Below, piece by piece: positions 1-7,295 of a stretch of DNA of 64,000 nucleotides. Position 1 is the first letter of the stretch; each line of letters starts with the position of its first letter. The DNA lies in the NCBI GenBank assembly GCA_946186125.1, contig CAMHLZ010000007.1, positions 1-64,000 on the forward strand. The letters run 5' to 3'. A program made the position numbers and the translations under genes. Origin of the DNA: an uncultured Lachnospira sp. Lineage in GTDB: Bacteria; Bacillota; Clostridia; Lachnospirales; Lachnospiraceae. Under the pieces are notes generated by a model. The model worked only from the letters and a program-made list of their open reading frames with translations, was not told the DNA's origin and ran no database searches.

Positions 1-69
1 ATGGGTAATTCCTTACTGGCTGTAAGGGATATTAACCATAAATATATTGTAGTAGGAAGGAGGGACTAA
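1..69 (+). CDS. C-terminal end of an upstream gene (partial)
   Basis: Frame 1 is open from the first base to a TAA at 67-69, giving 22 residues, and stops one base before the start of the next gene. This looks like the 3' end of a gene that begins outside the window. The ribosome binding site of the next gene (GGAGGG at 59-64) lies inside it, which suggests translational coupling. The fragment is too short to identify. An ATG at position 1 is in frame, but there is no way to tell whether it is a real start. Confidence 0.4.
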   Translation: MGNSLLAVRDINHKYIVVGRRD

Positions 70-70
70 T

Positions 71-1018
71 ATGAGCTATGCAACAGGAATTGCAATTTAT
101 AATTGCGGTAAATTTTCAAATGATAAAAAGAAAGGGGATAATGCAATAATTGATTGTGGTAACAAAGATTATCTAATGATTGACTGTGGACCGAAAGATT
201 CTGCTGAATCGTATGTGAAAGCATTGGCGTCTAAATGTAAACCAAAAACAAGCGGAGCTCATAACGGAAAAGTGTATGTCAAGGCATTAGTGTTGAGCCA
301 TAATCACAAAGACCATGTGGAGGGCTTGGCGACTCTTTTGGCAAGTGATAAATTGTACATAGAAAAAGTATATTACACTTACCCGGGAAGCCAGTATAGT
401 AATGTGGTATCCGCATTGACCGGTCATTCTTCAGAGGTTGTTGGAAAAGGGGTATGCAAGACGATTACTGTTAATGATACAGTACTAAAAATCTATGGTC
501 CTTCGCAGGCAGCAGTTACTGCTTATGGGGATGATTATTCAAATTATAATAGTTCTCAGGCAAATAATGCTTCTATGATATGTACGATAACAAATACATC
601 TACAGATAATCCATATAGGGCCTTGTTCTTGGGAGATTTAAATGTAGCCGGGTTAGGTTATGCAATAGATTCATGGGGAACGGAAGTGTTCTTTCCTGCG
701 TCAACAATCAGTTCATTACATTATAATTTTTGTAAATTTGGTCATCATGGGCAGAGAAGCAGCGCAAATTATCAAAGTAATTCCAATTGGGGACCTACAG
801 AGATAAATAATTATAATACAAGAATTAAGGCGAATAATTATTTTATGACAGTCACAAAAGCACATTTAGTTGCAGCGGATAGTGAATTAAGGGGCACACC
901 TAATTGGGATAATTATGAATATATAGAAGGACTATTATCCGGTAATATACGCAGGTATATTAGAGATACAAGCGATGCTAATTACAGAGTATGGTATGTA
1001 TATAATAATTGGAATTAA
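71..1018 (+). CDS. ComEC-like metallo-beta-lactamase-fold hydrolase
   Basis: A 315-residue soluble protein of the metallo-beta-lactamase fold. The metal motif HxHxDH is present as H77-N-H79-K-D81-H82, followed by a later LFLGDLN (Asp ligand) and a KFGHHGQ segment (His ligand). The arrangement resembles the hydrolase half of ComEC/Rec2 proteins, but there are no membrane helices, so it is a stand-alone MBL protein. The GGAGGG at 59-64 fixes the ATG at 71. It ends 16 bases before a secreted leucine-rich repeat gene, so the two probably form one transcript. The substrate cannot be read from sequence; free-standing proteins of this type are often found in accessory or defence-like loci. A degenerate copy of part of this gene lies at 2068-2127. 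Confidence 0.75.
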   Translation: MSYATGIAIYNCGKFSNDKKKGDNAIIDCGNKDYLMIDCGPKDSAESYVKALASKCKPKTSGAHNGKVYVKALVLSHNHKDHVEGLATLLASDKLYIEKVYYTYPGSQYSNVVSALTGHSSEVVGKGVCKTITVNDTVLKIYGPSQAAVTAYGDDYSNYNSSQANNASMICTITNTSTDNPYRALFLGDLNVAGLGYAIDSWGTEVFFPASTISSLHYNFCKFGHHGQRSSANYQSNSNWGPTEINNYNTRIKANNYFMTVTKAHLVAADSELRGTPNWDNYEYIEGLLSGNIRRYIRDTSDANYRVWYVYNNWN

Positions 1019-1034
1019 GAAAGGTGGAATTACT

Positions 1035-1997
1035 ATGAAAAAAATGAAATATCAATTATTAGGATTATTAATTTTAGCTATGGTGTTCTGTATGCAAATA
1101 TATGCAAATGCAGATACTATTGAAGGAAAATGTGGAAAAAGCTGTACATACAGCTATGATACGGACACAAAAGAAATCGTGATATCAGGAACAGGAGAGA
1201 TTACGGATAATCCATGGATGTTCGAGTCTTATGCAAAAGATATAAAAACTGTTACAATTAAAGATGGTATCACAGCTATAAGTGTGAAAAATGCATTTGG
1301 ATTATGTACTAAATGGAAGTATAGACATGATGCGTGTGAATCTATAGAAAAAGTAAATATTGCAAAATCAGTAAAAATAATTGGAATAAGCGCTTTTCGT
1401 AACTGTAGTAAAATTAAAACGGTTAATATGCCGGGAGTTGAAATAATAAAAAGATGTGCTTTTTATGGATGTGATTTATCTGAAAATTTTGAATTGCCAA
1501 AAAGTGTTAAAAAAGTAGGGAATATTGCATTTGCACATACAAAAATAGGAGAAGGCAAAGAACTGGTGATTAGAAAAGATGTTGTATACGCAAGAGCAGC
1601 CTTTACTGATTGCGGATATAAAAAAGTAATTTTTGAAGATGGAATTAAGTTAATAAAACCGATTGTGATGAATAGTAAATCCATCAAATCAGTAGTATTA
1701 CCTAGTTCAGTTACAAAAATAGATAATGAGGCATTTTATGGATGTAAAAATATAAGCACTATTACAATTCCAAAGAAAGTTAAAATAATAGGTAGATGTG
1801 CTTTTGGACAGGCAGAAAAACTTAAAAAAGTAGTTATAAAATCAAAAAAAATACAAGAGATAAATATGAATGCATTCGTTGGTACTAATAATGTAACTAT
1901 TTATGTTCCAAAAGATAAATATGATGAGTATTCAGAACTAGTAAAAGAATCGGTTAAAATTGCTACTAAATATACAGTGAAAGCATTAAGTAAGTAA
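1035..1997 (+). CDS. Secreted BspA-like leucine-rich repeat protein
   Basis: A 320-residue protein that begins with a typical signal peptide: a lysine-rich start, a hydrophobic stretch LLGLLILAMVF, and probable cleavage after the ANA near residue 27. The mature part is built of LRR_5 (BspA type) units with motifs such as AFRNCSKI, AFYGC and AFGQAEKL, spaced about 23 residues apart. Such proteins are usually secreted or surface-bound adhesins. There is no LPXTG or other anchor at the C terminus, so it is probably released or held non-covalently. The start at 1035 was preferred over an in-frame ATG at 975 because 1035 gives the signal peptide, avoids overlap with the MBL gene and follows AAGGTGG. 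The gene is lysine- and AT-rich. Confidence 0.75.
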   Translation: MKKMKYQLLGLLILAMVFCMQIYANADTIEGKCGKSCTYSYDTDTKEIVISGTGEITDNPWMFESYAKDIKTVTIKDGITAISVKNAFGLCTKWKYRHDACESIEKVNIAKSVKIIGISAFRNCSKIKTVNMPGVEIIKRCAFYGCDLSENFELPKSVKKVGNIAFAHTKIGEGKELVIRKDVVYARAAFTDCGYKKVIFEDGIKLIKPIVMNSKSIKSVVLPSSVTKIDNEAFYGCKNISTITIPKKVKIIGRCAFGQAEKLKKVVIKSKKIQEINMNAFVGTNNVTIYVPKDKYDEYSELVKESVKIATKYTVKALSK

Positions 1998-2016
1998 ATA
2001 TTTAACATTAGATAAG

Positions 2017-2060
2017 GAGCCGGTGTATCAAGATTGTTACACCGGCTCTAAATCCTTTTT
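2017..2060 (+). terminator. Rho-independent terminator after the LRR gene
   Basis: A perfect 11-bp stem (2017-2027 with 2038-2048, GAGCCGGTGTA on the 5' arm) with a 10-base loop is followed by TAAATCCTTTTT. It lies 19 bases after the stop codon of the LRR gene and should end the MBL-LRR transcript. Confidence 0.85.
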
Positions 2061-2067
2061 ATAACTT

Positions 2068-2127
2068 AACGGAATTGTTCTTTCCTGCGTCAATAATCAG
2101 TTCATTATATTATAATTTTTTAAATTT
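2068..2127 (+). pseudogene. Remnant copy of part of the MBL gene
   Basis: Bases 2068-2121 match 679-732, inside the MBL-fold gene, with about three mismatches over 54 bases. The match continues weakly to about 2127 after a one-base gap. It lies outside any open frame between a terminator and the hipBA promoter. The simplest reading is the decayed remainder of a second, tandem MBL gene lost by deletion. Confidence 0.7.
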
Positions 2128-2160
2128 TATTCAATATTGTCCAAACTAAAGTTATAAAAA

Positions 2161-2180
2161 ATAGACAATATATTATCTAT
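2161..2180. promoter_or_regulatory. Distal operator palindrome upstream of hipB
   Basis: A 20-bp palindrome, one mismatch away from the perfect inverted repeat ATAGATAATA/TATTATCTAT. A second copy lies 41 bp downstream at 2202-2221. Paired palindromes in front of a HipB-type gene are the expected binding sites of the HipB dimer, which represses its own operon in known HipBA systems. Confidence 0.75.
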
Positions 2181-2195
2181 TATAGATGAAAATGC

Positions 2196-2224
2196 TTGAA
2201 AATAGATAATATATTAGCTATAAT
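2196..2224 (+). promoter_or_regulatory. hipBA promoter with embedded operator
   Basis: TTGAAA (2196-2201) and TATAAT (2219-2224) are separated by exactly 17 bp. The proximal 20-bp palindrome (2202-2221, one mismatch from perfect) fills the spacer and enters the -10 box, so a bound repressor would block RNA polymerase directly. This supports tight autorepression of the toxin-antitoxin operon. Confidence 0.8.
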
Positions 2225-2252
2225 AACATTATAATGAAGAAAGGGATGGAAT

Positions 2253-2531
2253 ATGAGAAAATTTGTATGGGAAACACCTGATGAAATTGACAAACAGGTG
2301 GCAGAAAATGTTAGAAAATTGCGAAAAAGACTAGGAATTTCTCAAAAACGATTGAGTGAATTGACAGGAGTTAGTTATGGTTCTATTAAACGATTTGAGG
2401 CAACCGGTGCTATTAGTTTTTTGGCACTTACGAAGATTGCTGTAGAGTTGGATGCTGTGGATGGTATCAGGGAATTGTTTACGAAAGTACCGTATAAGTC
2501 AATTGAGGAGGTTATCAATGAGCAAAAGTAA
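2253..2531 (+). CDS. HipB-like XRE antitoxin/repressor
   Basis: A 92-residue protein with a helix-turn-helix of the Cro/C1 (XRE) type across roughly residues 15-70 (RKRLGISQKRLSELTGVSYGSIKRFE). It is the usual small DNA-binding antitoxin encoded just before a HipA kinase. It is expected to neutralise the toxin and repress the operon by binding the two palindromes at 2161-2180 and 2202-2221. The start follows AAGGGATGG. Its last 14 bases overlap the hipA start, so the genes are translationally coupled. Confidence 0.85.
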   Translation: MRKFVWETPDEIDKQVAENVRKLRKRLGISQKRLSELTGVSYGSIKRFEATGAISFLALTKIAVELDAVDGIRELFTKVPYKSIEEVINEQK

Positions 2532-3675
2532 GCAAATAATGGGGCTTAAATCATTGAAAGTAAAAATAGAAGATAGTTATGTTGGGACATTGGCACTTAG
2601 TCATAATGGTATGGTAGCATTTTCCTATGATAAGGGATGGTTGGCGAGAGGGTTTTCAATTAGTCCCTTTTCGTTGCCTCTAGAGGAAAAAGTGTTTGTT
2701 CCAAATAAAACATGTTTTGAAGGTTTGTTTGGAGTTTTTGCAGATAGCCTCCCGGATGCCTGGGGACGATTATTACTGAAAAGAATTCTTGAAGAACAAG
2801 GCAATGATAGAGATATCACAGTGCTTGACAGACTTGCTATGATTGGAAAATCCGGTATGGGTGCTTTAGAATATGAACCGGAGTATGATAAGCTGGAAGA
2901 ACAACAGATTGTAGATCTGGACCATATTTCGAGGCAATGTCAAAAAATATTGAATTCTGAATATACGGAAGAGTTAGATGTTTTGTATAAAATGGGTGGT
3001 AGTAGCGGAGGTGCCAGACCTAAAATATTGACGCAATTTGATGATAAAAAGTGGATGATAAAATTTCCTTCGCAATATGACTCTCCGGAAATCGGAGTAG
3101 AGGAGTGGAAGTATTCTTTGTGTGCTAAGAATTGCGGTATCATTATGCCGGAAACAAAGCTGTTTCCATCTAAGAATTGTGGTGGATATTTTGGAACGGT
3201 TCGTTTTGATGTAATCCCTGTGAATGGGACGTGGAAGAGAATTCATACAATGACAGCGGCGGCACTTTTAGAGGCTGATTTTAGAGCGCCATGTTTAGAT
3301 TATAATCAGTTAATGAAGTTAACAAGAATTATTACAAGAGATAGAAAAGAAGATATGGAAAATATGTTTCGAAGAATGTGTTTTAATGTGTATGCACATA
3401 ATCGAGACGATCATGCTAAAAATTTTAGTTATCAGTATGATTCAGATTTGGATAGTTGGAAATTGAGTCCGGCATATGATTTGACATATAGCAATACGTA
3501 TTTTGGAGAACATACGACATCGGTTGATGGAAATGGAAAAAATCCTGGTGAAAAGGAATTATTTTCTGTTGGATTACAAGGCGGGTTAAAGAAGAGTATG
3601 TGCATGGATATCATTAGTGAAATAAAACAAAAAGTGAAGGAAGATTTGGAGACTTATCTGCATGGATGTAATTGA
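2518..3675 (+). CDS. HipA-family serine/threonine kinase toxin
   Basis: A 385-residue HipA-type kinase. The N-terminal 110 residues match the HipA N-subdomain (KIEDSYVGTLALSHNG; PDAWGRLLL). The glycine- and serine-rich loop GGSSGGARPK is at about 160-169, the catalytic motif NRDDHAKN at 295-302 and the metal-site YDLT at 320-323, so it looks active. In E. coli, HipA phosphorylates glutamyl-tRNA synthetase and induces growth arrest; the target here is unknown. E. coli HipA is somewhat longer, at about 440 residues. The ATG at 2518 was chosen over an in-frame start at 2452 because GAGGAGG (2505-2511) sits six bases before it. Confidence 0.87.
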   Translation: MSKSKQIMGLKSLKVKIEDSYVGTLALSHNGMVAFSYDKGWLARGFSISPFSLPLEEKVFVPNKTCFEGLFGVFADSLPDAWGRLLLKRILEEQGNDRDITVLDRLAMIGKSGMGALEYEPEYDKLEEQQIVDLDHISRQCQKILNSEYTEELDVLYKMGGSSGGARPKILTQFDDKKWMIKFPSQYDSPEIGVEEWKYSLCAKNCGIIMPETKLFPSKNCGGYFGTVRFDVIPVNGTWKRIHTMTAAALLEADFRAPCLDYNQLMKLTRIITRDRKEDMENMFRRMCFNVYAHNRDDHAKNFSYQYDSDLDSWKLSPAYDLTYSNTYFGEHTTSVDGNGKNPGEKELFSVGLQGGLKKSMCMDIISEIKQKVKEDLETYLHGCN

Positions 3676-3723
3676 TTTCGATACTCTATTGATTGACAGC
3701 ATACATTGGATTTTTTATAATAG

Positions 3724-4595
3724 TTGTAGTGAATTTGGCAAGACAGTGAAATGGAGATTGTTATGAAACAGAGATTGGCTACAGGAATAGATAGTTTTGA
3801 ACGATTAAGAAAGGAACAATATTTTTTTGTTGATAAAACTTATTTTATTAAAGAGTGGTGGGAACAAGGAGATAAGGTGACTTTGATTACCCGTCCGCGC
3901 CGATTTGGAAAAACCATGAACATGAACATGTTGGAGTGCTTTTTCTCTACAAAATATGCAGGACGTGATGATTTGTTCGAAGGATTATCGGTCTGGGAAG
4001 ATGAAAAGTATAGAGAACTGCAGGGAACGTATCCTGTTATTAATCTGAGTTTTGCAGATATGAAGGCATCTGATTTTAGTCGGGCAAAAGAAGATATATG
4101 TATTGCCTTAGAGGTCTTGGTAAATTCTCTTAGAGATGTACTTATGGGCTTTGCTTTGTCTGAAAATGAGAAACAATATATTAATGATATTAATAAAAAA
4201 ATGTCTGATAGTACAGCTGTCAATAGTTTAAAGTATCTATCGAATATTTTTGAGAAACATATAGGGAAAAAAGTAATCATCCTTTTAGACGAATATGACA
4301 CACCGCTTATCGAAGCCTACACACACGGCTACTGGGAAGAGATGACAGAGTTTATGCGAGGTTTATTCAATGCTACATTTAAATCAAATCCAAGCCTGTA
4401 TCGCGGTGTGATGACAGGAATTACCCGCATCAGCAAAGAGTCCATGTTTTCAGATTTGAACAATTTAAAGGTATGTACCACTACTTCTAATGAATATTCT
4501 TCATGCTTTGGTTTCACTGAGGAAGAAGTGTTTTCTTCAATGGATACCTATGGCTATGGGGAACAAAAGGAAGCGGTGAAACGCTGGTATGACGG
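3724..4595 (+). repeat. Long direct repeat, 5' block, copy 1
   Basis: These 872 bases appear identical to 5488-6359, with a constant offset of 1764. The block starts about 39 bases before the gene and covers the ATPase half. The first difference is at 4596/6360. Confidence 0.85.
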
Positions 4596-5484
4596 CTTTA
4601 TATTTGGTGAGCAGAGGGATATGTACAATCCGTGGTCGATTATAAATTACATGGCGACCGGAAAATTTGATAATTACTGGGTAAATACAAGTGGAAATGG
4701 TCTTGTAAACCAGCTTATCCAAAAAGGAAGCCGTAAAATCAAAGAACAGATGGAAGACTTGCTGACAGGTAAATCAATATTTGTTCAGCTTGATGAGGAA
4801 ATCGTATATAATCAACTGGATGACAGTGAAGAAGCGATTTGGAGTCTTTTGCTTGCCAGCGGATATCTGAAAGTATTACAAGTTATAGAAGAAGACAATG
4901 AATATTGCGGAATTGACAGGACATATGAACTGGCATTGACAAATGTAGAAGTAGTGCAGATGTTTGCTAAATTTATAAAAGGATGGTTTCGTAATAAAAC
5001 AACTTCAGAAAATTATAATGCTTTCCTGCAATGTTTACGACAGCATGATATAGACGGCATGAACGAATATATGAACGAAGTGTCGATGACGGTATTTAGC
5101 TGTTTTGACGTTGCAAATAATGAGAATACAAAACAAAAACCAGAGAATTTTTATCATGGTTTTGTGCTTGGACTGTCAGTGGAATTGCGAAAAGAGTATG
5201 AAGTGATTTCTAATAGAGAAAGCGGTCTTGGACGGTATGATGTAATGCTAGTCCCAAGAGATTTGAAAAAAGATGCATTTGTCTTTGAATTTAAAGTATT
5301 TAGACCAAGCAAAGAAAAGACATTGGAGGATACTGTAAATGCTGCTCTGCAGCAGATTGAAGAAAAGAAATATGTGACAGAACTTCTGGAAAAAGGCATA
5401 CCGAGGGAAAATATATATTGTTATGGATTTGCTTTTGAAGGAAAGAAAGTGCTGATAGGTGAAAAATTGTCAGATATTTTATAA
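3763..5484 (+). CDS. AAA-ATPase-like/PD-(D/E)XK nuclease-fold protein, copy A
   Basis: A 573-residue protein of the family that joins an AAA-ATPase-like domain to a C-terminal PD-(D/E)XK (DUF1703-type) domain. A P-loop-like RPRRFGKT is at about 44-51, Walker B VIILLDEYD at about 171-179, and nuclease-fold residues D493 and E509-F-K511 lie near the C terminus. The family is abundant in gut Firmicutes and Bacteroidetes. Its role is not established; mobile-element or defence functions have been suggested from its architecture. GGAG at 3753-3756 points to ATG 3763 rather than 3751. The gene lies 87 bases after hipA and 42 bases before a near-copy. It ends with EKLSDIL, which copy B lacks. Confidence 0.8.
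   Translation: MKQRLATGIDSFERLRKEQYFFVDKTYFIKEWWEQGDKVTLITRPRRFGKTMNMNMLECFFSTKYAGRDDLFEGLSVWEDEKYRELQGTYPVINLSFADMKASDFSRAKEDICIALEVLVNSLRDVLMGFALSENEKQYINDINKKMSDSTAVNSLKYLSNIFEKHIGKKVIILLDEYDTPLIEAYTHGYWEEMTEFMRGLFNATFKSNPSLYRGVMTGITRISKESMFSDLNNLKVCTTTSNEYSSCFGFTEEEVFSSMDTYGYGEQKEAVKRWYDGFIFGEQRDMYNPWSIINYMATGKFDNYWVNTSGNGLVNQLIQKGSRKIKEQMEDLLTGKSIFVQLDEEIVYNQLDDSEEAIWSLLLASGYLKVLQVIEEDNEYCGIDRTYELALTNVEVVQMFAKFIKGWFRNKTTSENYNAFLQCLRQHDIDGMNEYMNEVSMTVFSCFDVANNENTKQKPENFYHGFVLGLSVELRKEYEVISNRESGLGRYDVMLVPRDLKKDAFVFEFKVFRPSKEKTLEDTVNAALQQIEEKKYVTELLEKGIPRENIYCYGFAFEGKKVLIGEKLSDIL
5257..5441 (+). repeat. Direct repeat, 3' block, copy 1
   Basis: These 185 bases appear identical to 7021-7205, again at offset 1764. 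They encode the conserved nuclease-fold end of both genes. Confidence 0.85.
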
Positions 5485-5487
5485 TGT

Positions 5488-6359
5488 TTGTAGTGAATTT
5501 GGCAAGACAGTGAAATGGAGATTGTTATGAAACAGAGATTGGCTACAGGAATAGATAGTTTTGAACGATTAAGAAAGGAACAATATTTTTTTGTTGATAA
5601 AACTTATTTTATTAAAGAGTGGTGGGAACAAGGAGATAAGGTGACTTTGATTACCCGTCCGCGCCGATTTGGAAAAACCATGAACATGAACATGTTGGAG
5701 TGCTTTTTCTCTACAAAATATGCAGGACGTGATGATTTGTTCGAAGGATTATCGGTCTGGGAAGATGAAAAGTATAGAGAACTGCAGGGAACGTATCCTG
5801 TTATTAATCTGAGTTTTGCAGATATGAAGGCATCTGATTTTAGTCGGGCAAAAGAAGATATATGTATTGCCTTAGAGGTCTTGGTAAATTCTCTTAGAGA
5901 TGTACTTATGGGCTTTGCTTTGTCTGAAAATGAGAAACAATATATTAATGATATTAATAAAAAAATGTCTGATAGTACAGCTGTCAATAGTTTAAAGTAT
6001 CTATCGAATATTTTTGAGAAACATATAGGGAAAAAAGTAATCATCCTTTTAGACGAATATGACACACCGCTTATCGAAGCCTACACACACGGCTACTGGG
6101 AAGAGATGACAGAGTTTATGCGAGGTTTATTCAATGCTACATTTAAATCAAATCCAAGCCTGTATCGCGGTGTGATGACAGGAATTACCCGCATCAGCAA
6201 AGAGTCCATGTTTTCAGATTTGAACAATTTAAAGGTATGTACCACTACTTCTAATGAATATTCTTCATGCTTTGGTTTCACTGAGGAAGAAGTGTTTTCT
6301 TCAATGGATACCTATGGCTATGGGGAACAAAAGGAAGCGGTGAAACGCTGGTATGACGG
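5488..6359 (+). repeat. Long direct repeat, 5' block, copy 2
   Basis: This is the second copy of the 872-base block at 3724-4595. It includes the 5' leader and ribosome binding site, so both genes have the same translation start signal. Confidence 0.85.
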
Positions 6360-7227
6360 ATTTATATTTGGTGAGCAGAGGGATATGTACAATCCGTGGT
6401 CTATTATAAATTATTTAGCGACTGGAAAGTTTAAAAATTACTGGGTAAACACAAGTTCAAATGCTTTGGTAAACCATTTGATGAAAACGGGTTCCAAAAA
6501 CATAAAAATGGAATTGGGAATGCTTTTGAAAGAAAAGACGATTCTTGTGGATATGGAAGAGGAAGTTATATATAATCAGCTGGATGACAATCCGAAAGCA
6601 ATATGGGGATTGCTTGTAGCAAGCGGCTATCTGAAAGTAGTGCAAATTCATGAGGAGAAAGATTTTAGAGGACAAATAAGAGAAAAGTATGAACTGAGCA
6701 TTACCAATGAAGAAGTATACAGGATGTTTGCGCAGTTTGTGGAGGGATGGTTTCATTCGGAAGAAATAGAAGATGTATACAATGCATTTATACAGGCATT
6801 GCTGGAACATGATCTTGACAGTATGAATGAGTACTTTAATGAAGTCGCATTGACGGTATTTAGCTCGTTTGATACAGGAAAACACCCGAGTGAAAGGACA
6901 AAGCCGGAGAATTTTTACCATGGATTTGTTCTGGGATTGATGATGGATTTATTAAGAGATTATGAAATAACGTCTAACAGAGAAAGCGGTCTTGGACGGT
7001 ATGATGTAATGCTTGTCCCGAGAGATTTGAAAAAAGATGCATTTGTCTTTGAATTTAAAGTATTTAGACCAAGCAAAGAAAAGACATTGGAGGATACTGT
7101 AAATGCTGCTCTGCAGCAGATTGAAGAAAAGAAATATGTGACAGAACTTCTGGAAAAAGGCATACCGAGGGAAAATATATATTGTTATGGATTTGCTTTT
7201 GAAGGGAAGACGGTGTTGATTGGATAA
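5527..7227 (+). CDS. AAA-ATPase-like/PD-(D/E)XK nuclease-fold protein, copy B
   Basis: A 566-residue tandem paralogue of the gene before it, with the same P-loop, Walker B and D...EFK motifs. The first 295 or so residues and the last 80 or so are identical to copy A. The centre (about residues 297-480) is clearly diverged, with many silent and amino-acid changes. It stops at ...KTVLIG without the seven-residue tail of copy A. Length is conserved through the divergent part. The central region lies between the ATPase and nuclease-fold motifs and may be a specificity or lid region. GGAG supports ATG 5527. A hairpin terminator follows. Confidence 0.8.
   Translation: MKQRLATGIDSFERLRKEQYFFVDKTYFIKEWWEQGDKVTLITRPRRFGKTMNMNMLECFFSTKYAGRDDLFEGLSVWEDEKYRELQGTYPVINLSFADMKASDFSRAKEDICIALEVLVNSLRDVLMGFALSENEKQYINDINKKMSDSTAVNSLKYLSNIFEKHIGKKVIILLDEYDTPLIEAYTHGYWEEMTEFMRGLFNATFKSNPSLYRGVMTGITRISKESMFSDLNNLKVCTTTSNEYSSCFGFTEEEVFSSMDTYGYGEQKEAVKRWYDGFIFGEQRDMYNPWSIINYLATGKFKNYWVNTSSNALVNHLMKTGSKNIKMELGMLLKEKTILVDMEEEVIYNQLDDNPKAIWGLLVASGYLKVVQIHEEKDFRGQIREKYELSITNEEVYRMFAQFVEGWFHSEEIEDVYNAFIQALLEHDLDSMNEYFNEVALTVFSSFDTGKHPSERTKPENFYHGFVLGLMMDLLRDYEITSNRESGLGRYDVMLVPRDLKKDAFVFEFKVFRPSKEKTLEDTVNAALQQIEEKKYVTELLEKGIPRENIYCYGFAFEGKTVLIG
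7021..7205 (+). repeat. Direct repeat, 3' block, copy 2
   Basis: This is the second copy of the 185-base block at 5257-5441, at the end of copy B. Confidence 0.85.
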
Positions 7228-7242
7228 ATCATTATACAAAAT

Positions 7243-7291
7243 AAAGCCTTGTATAGTCATTTTACTAATAAAAATGACTACACAGGGCTTT
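7243..7291. terminator. Bidirectional terminator between copy B and argH
   Basis: A long stem (7243-7263 with 7271-7291, AAAGCCTTGTATAGTCATTT on the 5' arm, two G-U-type differences) with a 7-base loop lies between two convergent genes. A run of A on one side and T on the other would allow termination in both directions. Confidence 0.8.
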
Positions 7292-7295
7292 CGTA

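Noticed and set aside
3840-4301. Minus-strand open frame of 153 codons opposite the AAA gene, repeated at 5604-6065
   Set aside because: It is antisense to a clear coding gene and is present twice only because the sense sequence is duplicated. No ribosome binding site or family was seen.
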